Notes: a model not told the origin generated them from the sequence alone. DNA of 64,000 nucleotides from JAZKFT01 sp965246935 (GCA_965246935.1 CBDFGC010000008.1:434001-498000), one strand, 5' to 3'; counted from the stretch's first letter, positions 27,947 through 37,237 are shown. Numbers and translations are program-made.

Positions 27947-29830
27947 TCATTTAATTTTTACCAGTCTTCCTACATAGCCGCCGGATGCATTTAAATCGAT
28001 CCGTATTGCAGATGTAGCTGAAGTATTTACTGTTTCCAAAATGGCATTCGCCTGCTTACTGCTATCATCTTTTACAGATGAAAGCCCGTAGTTACCTTTT
28101 GCTAAAAAGGTAAGATTTACATCTATTGTTTTCTTTTCCGGCAATCCATTCATGGCAGCCAGAAACCAGGTAGTTCCCTTTCGCCTTGCATATAATACCA
28201 ATTCGCCGATTTTGCTTTGCGGCAACACAATCGTTTCGTCCCATACCGTCGGAATACTTTGTATCATTTCTTTTACCGGGTTGTCAATGATGCTTTGCGG
28301 ATCGGCGCCTATGCATAAGAACGGAGAAGTAAAAATCACCATACTTGCTATATGATGTGCCCAGCTCACTTCGCCCAGCCGGTTGCCAAAATGAACCGGG
28401 GTAAAATCGGCATGGCCGGCCAGGTAGCGGGTAAAAGGAAGTATGGTATTTCCAGGCGCCCAGGGTGGCTGGTTTTCCATACCCCGTATGGCTTCCCTGC
28501 TCATTTCGTTGGGCCAGGTGCGGGCTTCGCCTGTGGGTTTGTTAGCCCCATGAAAATCCATCATCAAATGATAGTCAGCAGCATCCTTTAATGCAGCCTG
28601 GTAAAAGTTGATAATCTCCTGGTTTTCCGAATCAAAAAAGTCAACTTTTAAACCTGCAATACCAAGGTCTTTACATTTTTTGAAAAATGCTTTTCGTTTT
28701 TCAGGATCTTTTATGCCTGGTATTCCACCTCTGTCAGGATAGGCTTTCCATACCCAAATTTTTACACCCTTTGCGGTTGAGTAATCCACCAGTTCTTTCA
28801 TCATATCCCACTGATCTCTGTGGCCGGCACTGTCCTTCCAGTTACTCCATCCTTCATCCACCAGGTTGTATTCAAAGCCTAATTGTGCAGCCAGGTCGCT
28901 GAAGTGTTTCATGTTGTCCAACGTAATGGCCCGCGGCGTTGCCAGCCAGCTCCATACACTGCGGCCAGGCCTTACCCAGTCTGTGTTGTAGCCCTGTGGG
29001 AAAAGTTTAGGGTCGAAGGCAGGAGACACGTTTGCAACGATATCACAATTCACCAATGTGTTCAAATCTTTACCAATTTCAATAATGCGCCAGGGTGTTT
29101 CTATATTGCCATTCTTATTGGTGATACCACTCAGGTTTGCAGAAAAAGTATTATTGCCATTGGCTCGTAAACTCATGCCTGCAAAATCTGTTAACCCACC
29201 TTCGGTGATGGCTGCAAAGCCGGCATTGTCTGGCAATTCAATGGTTACCGGCGGGCCTGCCAATTCACCTGGTTTATAGTCTTCCATTTTCTTTTTACTA
29301 TACCTGCCTTCATAATATTTAATATTGTTCTGCGACCATAACGTACTGCCTGCCGGAATTGCAAAAGCGGTGGTATCCTTATTGATGATTGCGGCATCTG
29401 TATTAATTACGAAATACCGGAAAGCAACGCCATCATTAAACACCCTTGCTTCCAAAACAAAGGGAAAAGTTGCTGAAATCATATTCATTTTTGCACCATT
29501 GTATGTATTGATTGCCGTGCTATGTACACCCCGGTAGGCATAGGTTTCATTCAGTTTATAACGCTGCACTTTTCCGGTTGTAACATTTTCCCCTAACAGC
29601 TTTCCATTGATGATAAGTCCCAACCTGGATGGTTCGATTACCGGTGACTTCCTGTAGTGAACTGCATATTGCAATACACCGTTTACGGCAAACACGGTCA
29701 GGACAATTTCTCCGTCGGGGCTGCTGACAATAATTGGCATAGCCGCCTTATCCGCCTTTTGTGCGTAGGTGAATTGTAAGCAAAAAAGCAGGCTTACAAC
29801 TAAAAAAACATTCGATAGGGGTTTCTTCAT
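27947..29830 (-). CDS. GH97 glycosidase, probably retaining alpha-galactosidase type
   Basis: A 627-residue exported enzyme starting at the ATG at 29830, where a clean signal peptide begins (PLSNVFLVVSLLFCLQFTYAQ). GH97 hallmarks are the N-terminal sandwich (VSSPDGEIVLTVFAVNG), the barrel (NLVDEGWSNWKD, WVWKAYPDRGG) and the C-terminal sheet domain. The segment GIAGLKVDFFDSENQE carries an Asp at the place of the nucleophile of retaining GH97b enzymes (D419, counted from 29896), and Glu residues follow in NEMSREAIRGMEN. Inverting SusB-type enzymes lack that Asp. The substrate is therefore more likely alpha-galactoside than starch; this is inferred. Confidence 0.88.
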   Translation of the reverse strand: MKKPLSNVFLVVSLLFCLQFTYAQKADKAAMPIIVSSPDGEIVLTVFAVNGVLQYAVHYRKSPVIEPSRLGLIINGKLLGENVTTGKVQRYKLNETYAYRGVHSTAINTYNGAKMNMISATFPFVLEARVFNDGVAFRYFVINTDAAIINKDTTAFAIPAGSTLWSQNNIKYYEGRYSKKKMEDYKPGELAGPPVTIELPDNAGFAAITEGGLTDFAGMSLRANGNNTFSANLSGITNKNGNIETPWRIIEIGKDLNTLVNCDIVANVSPAFDPKLFPQGYNTDWVRPGRSVWSWLATPRAITLDNMKHFSDLAAQLGFEYNLVDEGWSNWKDSAGHRDQWDMMKELVDYSTAKGVKIWVWKAYPDRGGIPGIKDPEKRKAFFKKCKDLGIAGLKVDFFDSENQEIINFYQAALKDAADYHLMMDFHGANKPTGEARTWPNEMSREAIRGMENQPPWAPGNTILPFTRYLAGHADFTPVHFGNRLGEVSWAHHIASMVIFTSPFLCIGADPQSIIDNPVKEMIQSIPTVWDETIVLPQSKIGELVLYARRKGTTWFLAAMNGLPEKKTIDVNLTFLAKGNYGLSSVKDDSSKQANAILETVNTSATSAIRIDLNASGGYVGRLVKIK

Positions 29831-29943
29831 AATGATTAGTCTGGTAAGGTTTGATGCAATCAGATTTTGTAAAGATTTTATGAAGGTAAAAATCATGTAA
29901 ATAATTCAGTAATGCAATAAGAAAGTGGATCTGTATAATCTTA

Positions 29944-29972
29944 AATTGTAAACCGTAAGGTTCTTATATTTG
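29944..29972 (+). promoter_or_regulatory. Bacteroidota-type promoter before the R-M gene
   Basis: TATATTTG at 29965-29972 fits the TAnnTTTG -7 element of the Bacteroidota primary sigma factor and ends 21 bases before the ATG. An upstream ATTG at 29945-29948 is a possible but closely spaced -33 element. Confidence 0.4.
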
Positions 29973-29993
29973 AAAGCATAACCCTTTCCTAAA

Positions 29994-32900
29994 ATGCTTA
30001 GCAAGGAAGATGCCTACGCAGCCATTGAACAACTGGTAACCCGCTTTGGCGAACAGATCGACAGCTACAAAAAAACCGACTACAATGAAACGCTGGTGCG
30101 GCGTGATTTTATTGACCCCTTTTTTAAAGCCCTGGGCTGGGATGTTGATAACTCGCAGGGCTATGCCGAAGCCTACCGGGAAGTGATACACGAAGACCGT
30201 GTGAAAGTGGGCAAAGCAACCAAAGCACCGGACTACTCCTTTCGGCTGCCGGGTGGCAAGCGTCTGTTTTTTGTGGAGGCCAAAAAGCCCAGCGTAGCCG
30301 TAAAAACCGATATGGTACCGGCCTATCAGGTGCGCCGCTATGCCTGGAGCGCCAAACTACCCATTAGCCTGCTCACCGACTTTGAGGAACTGGCCGTGTA
30401 CGACTGCAACAAAAAACCCAGGCCCGAAGACAAAGCCTCCGTTGCCCGAATCAAATACCTCACCTACAATCATTACCTGGCCGAGTTCGACTTTCTGTGG
30501 AATACCTTTAGTAAGGAGCGGGTGCTGAAAGGCAGCTTCGACCAGTTTATAGCCAGCGACAGCAACAAGAAAGGCACGACCACGGTGGATAAGGACTTTT
30601 TAGCATCGCTGGATGAATGGCGGATGGAACTGGCTCAAAATATTGCGTTGCGAAACGCAGATTATACCGAAGAGGAACTGAACTACACGGTGCAGCAAAC
30701 CATTGACCGCATCATTTTTTTGCGCATAGCCGAAGATCGTGGCGTGGAAGATTATGGCCGCCTGCAATCCCTGCTGAAAGGCGACAGCATTTACCACAAC
30801 CTGTACCAATACTTTACCGAAGCCGATAGTAAGTACAATAGCGGCCTGTTCGATTTTAAACGGGATAAACTGAGCAAAGGATTGCTGATTGATAACAAGG
30901 TACTGAAAACCGTTATCAGCCAGTTGTATTATCCCATAAGCCCATACGAGTTTAGCGTACTAAGCGTGGAGATATTGGGTAGCGCCTATGAGCAGTTTTT
31001 AGGCAAACAAATAAAGCTGAACAGCCGCCATAAAATAGAGGTAGATGAAAAGCCGGAAGTGCGCAAGGCTGGCGGCGTGTACTATACGCCGCAATACATA
31101 GTAGATTATATTGTAAGGCAAACCGTGGGGAAACTAACCGAAAGTAAAACACCGGAACAAATAAGTAAGCTGCGCATTGTGGACCCGGCTTGTGGCAGCG
31201 GCTCTTTTTTAATAGGTGCTTATCAATATTTGCTCACCTGGCACCACGAATATTATAAACCCGAATTTGTACGCCTCACCGAAGAAGCGGGTAATACTGC
31301 GCTAACTACCAAACAACGGGAGGCGGCCATAAAGCAACGGAACAAACTGCCCCTTACACCGGACGGCGCTTTAACAACAGCGGTAAAGAAAACCATATTG
31401 TTGAATAACATCTATGGGGTAGATATAGACACGCAGGCCGTGGAAGTTACCAAACTGAGCCTGCTGCTAAAGTGTATGGAAGGCGAAACACAAAGCAGCA
31501 TGAGTGCCGAAATGCGGTTCGGCGAACGGGTATTACCTACACTGGATAGCAACATCAAAAGTGGCAACAGCCTTATTGATCTGGACTTTTATGATGGGCA
31601 GATAGATTTTGAACCGGAGATAGAAAAGAAGATAAAACCGTTTAGCTGGGAGCAGAATTTTAAAGACGTATTTAAGCAGGGTGGATTTGATGTGGTGATA
31701 GGGAATCCACCGTATGTGCGGATTCAGACCTTCAAAGAAATTTCATCTGAATCAGTAGACTACTTTAAAATAACATACTTATCTGCTGACTACGGCAACT
31801 ATGATTTGTATGTGATATTTATAGAACTTGGCTACGAATTGCTCAAGAGGAATGGCTTACTTGGATTCATTTTGCCAAATAAGTTTTTTAATACAGACTA
31901 TGGAGAAGGCATTAGAAAGTATATTTCCACAAGGAATGCCTTGAAGTCGATAATTGATTTTTCGCATTTTCAGGTTTTCGAGAATGCAACAACTTACTCA
32001 TGTTTATTATTCCTGGCTAATAATAAAAATGAAACTTTCCACTATGTAAAAATTGAGCCATTACAGTTAAAAGAATATAGATTTTTTAATCTTAATAACC
32101 GTAAAACTTCCAATTATACAGAAAACGTTTGGAACTTTCAAGATGACAAAGAGCAGGATTTGATGAAAAAAATTAGTCAAAATAATAAAACTCTTATCAA
32201 GCTACCTTGTGAAATTTCGAGAGGGTCAAGTACAGGGAATGATAAGATATTTGTTCTTGAAAAGAAAGGAGATGTCTTTGTAAATGGTTATAATGACTTA
32301 GTAGAGATTGAAGAAAACCTTTTAATAAAACCAGTTTTTGCTACAGATTTCACCAGGTATCATTTTAAGGACAATTCCAATTTTTACCTTATTTTCCCTT
32401 ACAAGATTGAAAAAGTAAAATCAAGGCTTTTTGCTGAAAGCGAACTGAAAGAACTATTTCCGTTGGCTTATAAATACTTACAGTTAAATAAAATTTTACT
32501 TGAAAAACGGGCACAATTCCAAACTTGGTATGCTTACAGCGCTCCAAGAAGTTTACATCTTCATGCAAATGCGGATTTAATTATTCCATTGTTAGCTGAC
32601 AAAGGATTGTATACGAAATTACCAGATGATAAAGCGAATTATACGCTCATGGCTGGTGGAGGATTTTCAATAACGATTGAAAATGAAACTATAAATCCTT
32701 CTTATTTATTAGCGTTACTAAATTCACAGTTGCTATTTTGGATATTAAAAAAAACAAGCAATGTTTTTAGAGGGGGTTGGATTACTTGTACTAAGCAGTA
32801 CTTTGCTGAATTACCTATTATTTTGGTTGGTTCAAATAATAAAAGGCTATTGTTACTTCAAAATGAGATAGTAAAACTTGCTGACACAATGCTTGCTCTT

Positions 32901-33047
32901 AACAAGGAAAAGAGTGAAACTACTTTCACGTCAAAAGTAGAAATTTTGCAACAGCGGATTGCTTATACGGATGATAAAATAAATAAGTTGGTGTATGAGT
33001 TGTATGAACTAACGGAAGATGAAATAAAGATTGTAATAAATAATTGA
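29994..33047 (+). CDS. Single-chain restriction-modification enzyme (Eco57I/type IIG-like)
   Basis: A 1,017-residue fused nuclease, methyltransferase and specificity protein. The N-terminal PD-(D/E)xK nuclease has D80, E95 and K97 (APDYSF then FFVEAKKPS). The N6-adenine methylase shows GGVYYTPQYIVDYIV, motif I DPACGSGSF (397-405), NNIYGVDID and catalytic NPPY at 571-574. The rest is a TaqI-like target-recognition region. It would methylate and cut DNA at a specific site. The first 575 codons have host-like composition, and codons after about 31,720 are strongly AT-rich, as if the specificity half had been exchanged. The gene is on the plus strand between minus-strand glycosidase genes, and the STAS/GHKL module follows it closely. 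Confidence 0.9.
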   Translation: MLSKEDAYAAIEQLVTRFGEQIDSYKKTDYNETLVRRDFIDPFFKALGWDVDNSQGYAEAYREVIHEDRVKVGKATKAPDYSFRLPGGKRLFFVEAKKPSVAVKTDMVPAYQVRRYAWSAKLPISLLTDFEELAVYDCNKKPRPEDKASVARIKYLTYNHYLAEFDFLWNTFSKERVLKGSFDQFIASDSNKKGTTTVDKDFLASLDEWRMELAQNIALRNADYTEEELNYTVQQTIDRIIFLRIAEDRGVEDYGRLQSLLKGDSIYHNLYQYFTEADSKYNSGLFDFKRDKLSKGLLIDNKVLKTVISQLYYPISPYEFSVLSVEILGSAYEQFLGKQIKLNSRHKIEVDEKPEVRKAGGVYYTPQYIVDYIVRQTVGKLTESKTPEQISKLRIVDPACGSGSFLIGAYQYLLTWHHEYYKPEFVRLTEEAGNTALTTKQREAAIKQRNKLPLTPDGALTTAVKKTILLNNIYGVDIDTQAVEVTKLSLLLKCMEGETQSSMSAEMRFGERVLPTLDSNIKSGNSLIDLDFYDGQIDFEPEIEKKIKPFSWEQNFKDVFKQGGFDVVIGNPPYVRIQTFKEISSESVDYFKITYLSADYGNYDLYVIFIELGYELLKRNGLLGFILPNKFFNTDYGEGIRKYISTRNALKSIIDFSHFQVFENATTYSCLLFLANNKNETFHYVKIEPLQLKEYRFFNLNNRKTSNYTENVWNFQDDKEQDLMKKISQNNKTLIKLPCEISRGSSTGNDKIFVLEKKGDVFVNGYNDLVEIEENLLIKPVFATDFTRYHFKDNSNFYLIFPYKIEKVKSRLFAESELKELFPLAYKYLQLNKILLEKRAQFQTWYAYSAPRSLHLHANADLIIPLLADKGLYTKLPDDKANYTLMAGGGFSITIENETINPSYLLALLNSQLLFWILKKTSNVFRGGWITCTKQYFAELPIILVGSNNKRLLLLQNEIVKLADTMLALNKEKSETTFTSKVEILQQRIAYTDDKINKLVYELYELTEDEIKIVINN

Positions 33048-33092
33048 TTACTGATTATTACGGTAATCAAAAATATAGAAAGGATAGAGTTT

Positions 33093-34151
33093 ATGAACAA
33101 AAGGTCTACTGAAAGAAAGCATTCCATTTTAGCCCAACAGAAAAAAGCTCAAAAACGACACCGAATACATAAGTTATGGTTGAAAAAGAAAAATAAATAC
33201 AAGTATCAAATTACTGGTAAAAGGACATTGGAATTTAAACGTGAGATTCACCAATCATATAAAAGCGGCTTTCCTGTTTCAATTAAGGCACCTGCAAAAT
33301 TCTCACTGATCTACTATCCTAACGAAGTCTTATCGTTTTTCAGTGAAGCAAAGCAATACCTTAACAAAAAAGTTGAGATAAAATTGGATTTTACAAATTT
33401 AGAAATGGTTACTCCTGATGCACTTGCACTATTATTGGCAAAATTTACAAATGTTAACTTTACAAATAGTATGAGGATTTACGGCAATAAACCTGAAAAT
33501 CCTGATTTAGACAGAATTTTTAAAGCGTCTGGATTTTATAGGATAATAGGAATAGACAAGTCTAAAAGTGAGCATGGAATTATTGAAACCAAGAAAAATA
33601 CTGTAGTTGATAGGGAAATTGCTGTTGAAGCAAGACAATTAGCAGCTAAAAAAACTTTTAATTGCGATAAGAAACTTCAACCGGTATACCGAACATTGAT
33701 AGAGTGTATGGCAAACACAAAAAAACATGCTAGAGGAGAAAATAGGAGGGATGAAACATGGTGGCTTGCTGTTTTTAATGACGATAAAACAAAAATTACT
33801 TCTTTTTCGTTCTTAGATACTGGTATAGGAATATTTAAAAGTGCTAAAATTAGATCTTTTACTAAGTTCGCCCAGAAGCTGGGACTAAGTAACAACATTG
33901 ATATTTTAAAAGACTTATTGGCAGGAAAAGTGAAGTCCAGCACCGGTTTAAAACATAGAGGTAAGGGCATTCCGAAGATTTATAATGACTTTAAAGACAA
34001 TCACTTACACCGGCTCCACATAATATCGAATGACATTTATGCAAATTTGCAGGATGGCATATTTATTGAACTTAAGCATCCCCTAAATGGGACATTTTAT
34101 TACTGGGAGGTATTGCCTCCAACAACTATAGATCATGGAAACGACAATTGA
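33093..34151 (+). CDS. STAS-like plus GHKL ATPase protein with basic N-terminus
   Basis: A 352-residue AT-rich gene product. Residues 1-50 are highly basic (KKAQKRHRIHKLWLKKKNKY), suggesting nucleic-acid or membrane-phosphate contact. A STAS-like segment follows (about 60-150; KVEIKLDFTNLEMVTPDALA). The C-terminal half is a GHKL/histidine-kinase-type ATP-binding domain: N-box TLIECMANTKKHA (201-213), G1 LDTGIGI (241-247) and G2-like TGLKHRGKGI (284-293). No phosphoacceptor histidine or sensor domain is seen. It follows the R-M gene by 45 bases and overlaps the next gene by 17. The mix resembles anti-sigma factor partner-switch proteins. Its function is unknown. Confidence 0.72.
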   Translation: MNKRSTERKHSILAQQKKAQKRHRIHKLWLKKKNKYKYQITGKRTLEFKREIHQSYKSGFPVSIKAPAKFSLIYYPNEVLSFFSEAKQYLNKKVEIKLDFTNLEMVTPDALALLLAKFTNVNFTNSMRIYGNKPENPDLDRIFKASGFYRIIGIDKSKSEHGIIETKKNTVVDREIAVEARQLAAKKTFNCDKKLQPVYRTLIECMANTKKHARGENRRDETWWLAVFNDDKTKITSFSFLDTGIGIFKSAKIRSFTKFAQKLGLSNNIDILKDLLAGKVKSSTGLKHRGKGIPKIYNDFKDNHLHRLHIISNDIYANLQDGIFIELKHPLNGTFYYWEVLPPTTIDHGNDN

Positions 34152-34467
34152 AACGCTCATTATAGCTAAAGATTTCATAAATGCACCTGGTGCGAGAAAC
34201 ATTGATGAAGGGTCATTTTCTGGTGAGGAATTTTTGAAAAACGTTTTACAACCTGATTTTAACAGAGCCTTAAATGAAGATTTTACCATTTTGGTCGACC
34301 TAGACAATACAGAAGGATATGCTACTTCTTTCTTAGAAGAAGCTTTTGGAGGGTTAGCACGCATGTATGGAGCTGAACAGGTGTTACATCATTTGGAATT
34401 TAAATCAGAGGATGAACCTTTACTTATTGATGAAATTAAAATGTATATACAGGAGGCTAACTTGTAA
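34135..34467 (+). CDS. DUF4325 STAS-like protein
   Basis: A 110-residue protein matching the DUF4325 (STAS-like) pattern: an N-terminal GARNIDEGSFSGEEF, the core strand FTILVDLDNTEGYATSFLEEAFGGL (positions 50-74) and an acidic C-terminus. STAS folds act as phospho-switchable binding partners of GHKL ATPases in sigma regulation, and DUF4325 genes commonly neighbour such ATPases. Its start overlaps the end of the GHKL gene by 17 bases, which points to translational coupling. The partner relation is inferred from overlap and family. Confidence 0.72.
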   Translation: METTIETLIIAKDFINAPGARNIDEGSFSGEEFLKNVLQPDFNRALNEDFTILVDLDNTEGYATSFLEEAFGGLARMYGAEQVLHHLEFKSEDEPLLIDEIKMYIQEANL

Positions 34468-35046
34468 ATGAATTTTCTTAAGAAATATAAAAACCAATCA
34501 TTATTCTCCCTTATTGGAATGATGATTGGTTTTTTTATTGCACGTACTACTAATATCAAGTTTCAAACTGATGTTGATCCTGTTGAACTTGCTAATCTTA
34601 TTTTAACTTTAATTCTAGCGCTACTAATTGGTTTATATATTGAGCCTTCAAACACAAGTACAAGAATTGAAAAGGACCTTCATATTGAAAAACTCAAATC
34701 TGTAATAGAAATTTCAAAAGAAATTCACACTTTTTTTGTTTTCTGTTTTACCCAAAATCCTTTATTGCCTGAAAATAAAGAGAAAATGGTTAGCTTATTT
34801 AGGAGTTTATCTAATCAAGTCGATCTTTTCTTAGGACAAGCTGAATATTCAAAAGCAAAATATATTTTTGATAAAGAAATGGAAGTTAAAAATAAATTTT
34901 ATAGGTTCAAGAGAACATTTACTGGTGGACAGTTTAGTTCGGTTGCTTTCGCATACAAGAATATAAATTTCAGTACTTATGAAGCGCAATATTTAGGCTT
35001 TTCCAAGTACATAAATCAACTCATAATCGACATAAATAAAAAATGA
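34468..35046 (+). CDS. Two-helix membrane protein with cytosolic C-terminal domain
   Basis: A 192-residue protein whose ATG directly follows the stop of the DUF4325 gene, with no gap. Helices at about residues 11-27 (SLFSLIGMMIGFFIA) and 41-58 (LANLILTLILALLIGLYI) are followed by a 130-residue helical, lysine-rich domain (LHIEKLKSVIEISKEIHTFF). The family was not recognised. As the last gene of the operon and the only membrane protein, it is a candidate effector or sensor. It is AT-rich like the two genes before it. Confidence 0.6.
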   Translation: MNFLKKYKNQSLFSLIGMMIGFFIARTTNIKFQTDVDPVELANLILTLILALLIGLYIEPSNTSTRIEKDLHIEKLKSVIEISKEIHTFFVFCFTQNPLLPENKEKMVSLFRSLSNQVDLFLGQAEYSKAKYIFDKEMEVKNKFYRFKRTFTGGQFSSVAFAYKNINFSTYEAQYLGFSKYINQLIIDINKK

Positions 35047-35129
35047 TTCTTGCTGCCTTGAAACATGCGCTGGCTGCACTGGTGCGTGTCGTAACGGGAT
35101 ATTCAAGCATAGATAATTCACAAATGTAA
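35043..35129 (+). CDS. Possible 28-residue micro-ORF overlapping by ATGA
   Basis: An ATG at 35043 overlaps the TGA of the membrane-protein gene (ATGA), and the frame runs for 28 codons: ILAALKHALAALVRVVTGY plus a short tail. It is much richer in G and C than the preceding module. It might be a coupled small protein, or simply the edge of host sequence left after insertion of the AT-rich module. Confidence 0.25.
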   Translation: MILAALKHALAALVRVVTGYSSIDNSQM

Positions 35130-35707
35130 GCCCCTTCCGCACTTGTGCATGTCCCACGCACCGGAATAGTTGAAACGCTTATATTCACCAAATGAGTATA
35201 CTGATTGAGTAACGCAAATCTAATAGGCAGACACCAGACATTCCTGATTGTAAGCTACGTTGCTGAATATATTAGTTTTACTTGAGCATGAGTATTTTTA
35301 TCATTCATCCTGATTTTACATTCCGGTGTAGGGAACATAAACCGAAGCATCAGGATTAGCAATTTACTTTCGTATCAAGCTTATGACAGACAATACAAAT
35401 ACTCCTAAAATTTAGTTTTTCATAGATGAAAATAGATCACCTGATATGGGCTGTACAAAGAAAATTGTTACAGGGAGAGGGGCGTTATTTTGATGCCTTA
35501 GCGGTAAGTATGCTACTTTACTGAACTTATACGAAGCGGAATAAAAAGCTAAAAAATCTTTTTGCCCCCTTGCCAATACTGGCAACACCCATCATGGGAT
35601 GAGATATAAAGGCTCAAAACTTTTTAGCAAGTCAAACATAACGTAAATGGTACTAAACTGTTGCAAATTAGTACAGTTTAGTATCACTATTATATTTCCA
35701 TACACCC
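35047..35707. other. Non-coding boundary of the island
   Basis: About 660 bases without a convincing gene. Two similar 15-mers, GCACTGGTGCGTGTC near 35071 and GCACTTGTGCATGTC near 35139, form an imperfect direct repeat. A 32-codon frame at 35426 was seen and is not supported. This is the right edge of the AT-rich insert before the minus-strand GH29 gene. Confidence 0.4.
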
Positions 35708-37237
35708 CTACTTCTTAAAAACAATCCTGTAACCACTCACTTTCCAGCCAGGCAGTTGAGCAGGTTTCGTAATTACCAAAGCATCATCTTCCTGTTTCCA
35801 TTGCATTTTTTCGTTGCTTCCCAGCATTGATACGGAAGCAATACTTTTATCAGCATATGTTGAATTTTTACCAAAAGAGACCATGCGGATATCTGCTGTT
35901 GGTGCAGCCATGCAAAAAGCATAAACATTATTTCCTTTCGTCGTAAAACGAATATCGGTTGGCTGGTAAGTATACGAATCACTCAGGCCACCAAAGCGGC
36001 CCTTTTTCTGATTTTCCTTCACCGTGGAAGGGCCCTCACCATATATTTTCCACGGGCGGGTTGCGTAAATCCCTTCGCCATTTGCGGCCGTCCAATCACC
36101 AATCTTTTCTACAATGTTCAGCACATCCGGTTCCAGGTCGCCTTCCGGCGTTTGAACGACATTAATGAGCAGGTTACCATTTTTACTAACAATGTCAATC
36201 AGCAATTGGGCAATCTCATCGGCACTGCGGTATTTCTGCCCGGTGCGGTAATACCAGTCGCCAATGGAGGTATCGGTTTGCCAGGGGAAAGGACTGATGG
36301 AATCCAAAACGCCACGCTCCACATCCTGTGCCCATTCACCCATCGATGGCTGCTTACAGGTGTACACGGCATCTACCCGTGCATGGTTATTAAAATCCTG
36401 GTTGTAATAATGAGCCAGCATGGTACGGCCCACTTCTCCAAAGGGAAGCTGGCTATCGGAATACAATAAGTCGGGATGATACATGTCAATTAATTCTTTT
36501 ACGTCGTTGAACCATTCTTTATGCCAGGCAGGGTTATTAGTCAGCCAGTTTTTGATGTCGGAGGAATCGGCTTTCGTGTGGTACAAGTCTTCGTATTGCG
36601 GATCGGTACCATCATACGGTACGCCAGCCATCGGGCCTCCTTTATCGGCGCCCCGGCTGGGCTGAAACCAGTTATAACTCGCTGCCAGGTGTTCGGAAAC
36701 ACCAAAACGAAGTCCTTCTTTTTTTGCTGCTTTTTGCCACAAGCCTACCACATCTTTTTTAGGTCCCATATTCACGGCATTCCACTTATGAATTTTCGAA
36801 TTCCATAAAAAGAAATTATCATGATGCGACGCCATGCTGACAAAATACCTGGCGCCCGCTTTCTTAAACAGCTTCATTAATTTCTCCGGATCCCAGCGTT
36901 CTGCTTTCCAAAGCGGAATAATATCCTTGTATCCAAATTTGGAAGGATGTCCATAATGAGCAACGTGGTATTTGTAATCAGCGTCTCCTTCCATGTACAT
37001 TTTTTTGGCATACCAGTCGCCCTGGCGGGGCACGGCCTGCGGCCCCCAGTGCGCCCACATGCCAAATTTTGCATCCCTGAACCATTCGGGGTATTTGTAT
37101 TGCTGCAGCGATTCGTCCGTTGGTTTGAATGGCCCGCTTGCCATTGGCAGATCTGCCTGTTGTGCTTTTACATGGAGTATTACGGTTACACTTATGAGAC
37201 CGGTAAGCAGTATTTTTTTTATCACTTTTTCAAACAT
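35708..37237 (-). CDS. GH29 alpha-L-fucosidase (first copy)
   Basis: A 509-residue exported fucosidase with signal peptide (ILLTGLISVTVILHVKAQ). The family barrel shows WFRDAKFGMWAHWGPQAVP, ASHHDNFFLW and the nucleophile D261 in HPDLLYSDSQLPFG. The C-terminal sandwich begins near residue 400. It releases alpha-linked L-fucose from glycans in the periplasm or at the surface. It starts about 40 bases after the GH28-like gene stop on the same strand and is the last gene of that operon. The shape with PRQGDWYAKKMYMEG resembles the branch with GWN-like broad linkage use; the linkage is not known. Confidence 0.9.
   Translation of the reverse strand: MFEKVIKKILLTGLISVTVILHVKAQQADLPMASGPFKPTDESLQQYKYPEWFRDAKFGMWAHWGPQAVPRQGDWYAKKMYMEGDADYKYHVAHYGHPSKFGYKDIIPLWKAERWDPEKLMKLFKKAGARYFVSMASHHDNFFLWNSKIHKWNAVNMGPKKDVVGLWQKAAKKEGLRFGVSEHLAASYNWFQPSRGADKGGPMAGVPYDGTDPQYEDLYHTKADSSDIKNWLTNNPAWHKEWFNDVKELIDMYHPDLLYSDSQLPFGEVGRTMLAHYYNQDFNNHARVDAVYTCKQPSMGEWAQDVERGVLDSISPFPWQTDTSIGDWYYRTGQKYRSADEIAQLLIDIVSKNGNLLINVVQTPEGDLEPDVLNIVEKIGDWTAANGEGIYATRPWKIYGEGPSTVKENQKKGRFGGLSDSYTYQPTDIRFTTKGNNVYAFCMAAPTADIRMVSFGKNSTYADKSIASVSMLGSNEKMQWKQEDDALVITKPAQLPGWKVSGYRIVFKK

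Noticed and set aside
33093..34151. Histidine kinase
   Set aside because: A GHKL fold is present, but no dimerisation/phosphoacceptor His box or sensor domain is visible.
35426..35524. 32-codon frame in the island boundary
   Set aside because: No domain, no coupling to another gene, and AT-rich surroundings make chance likely.
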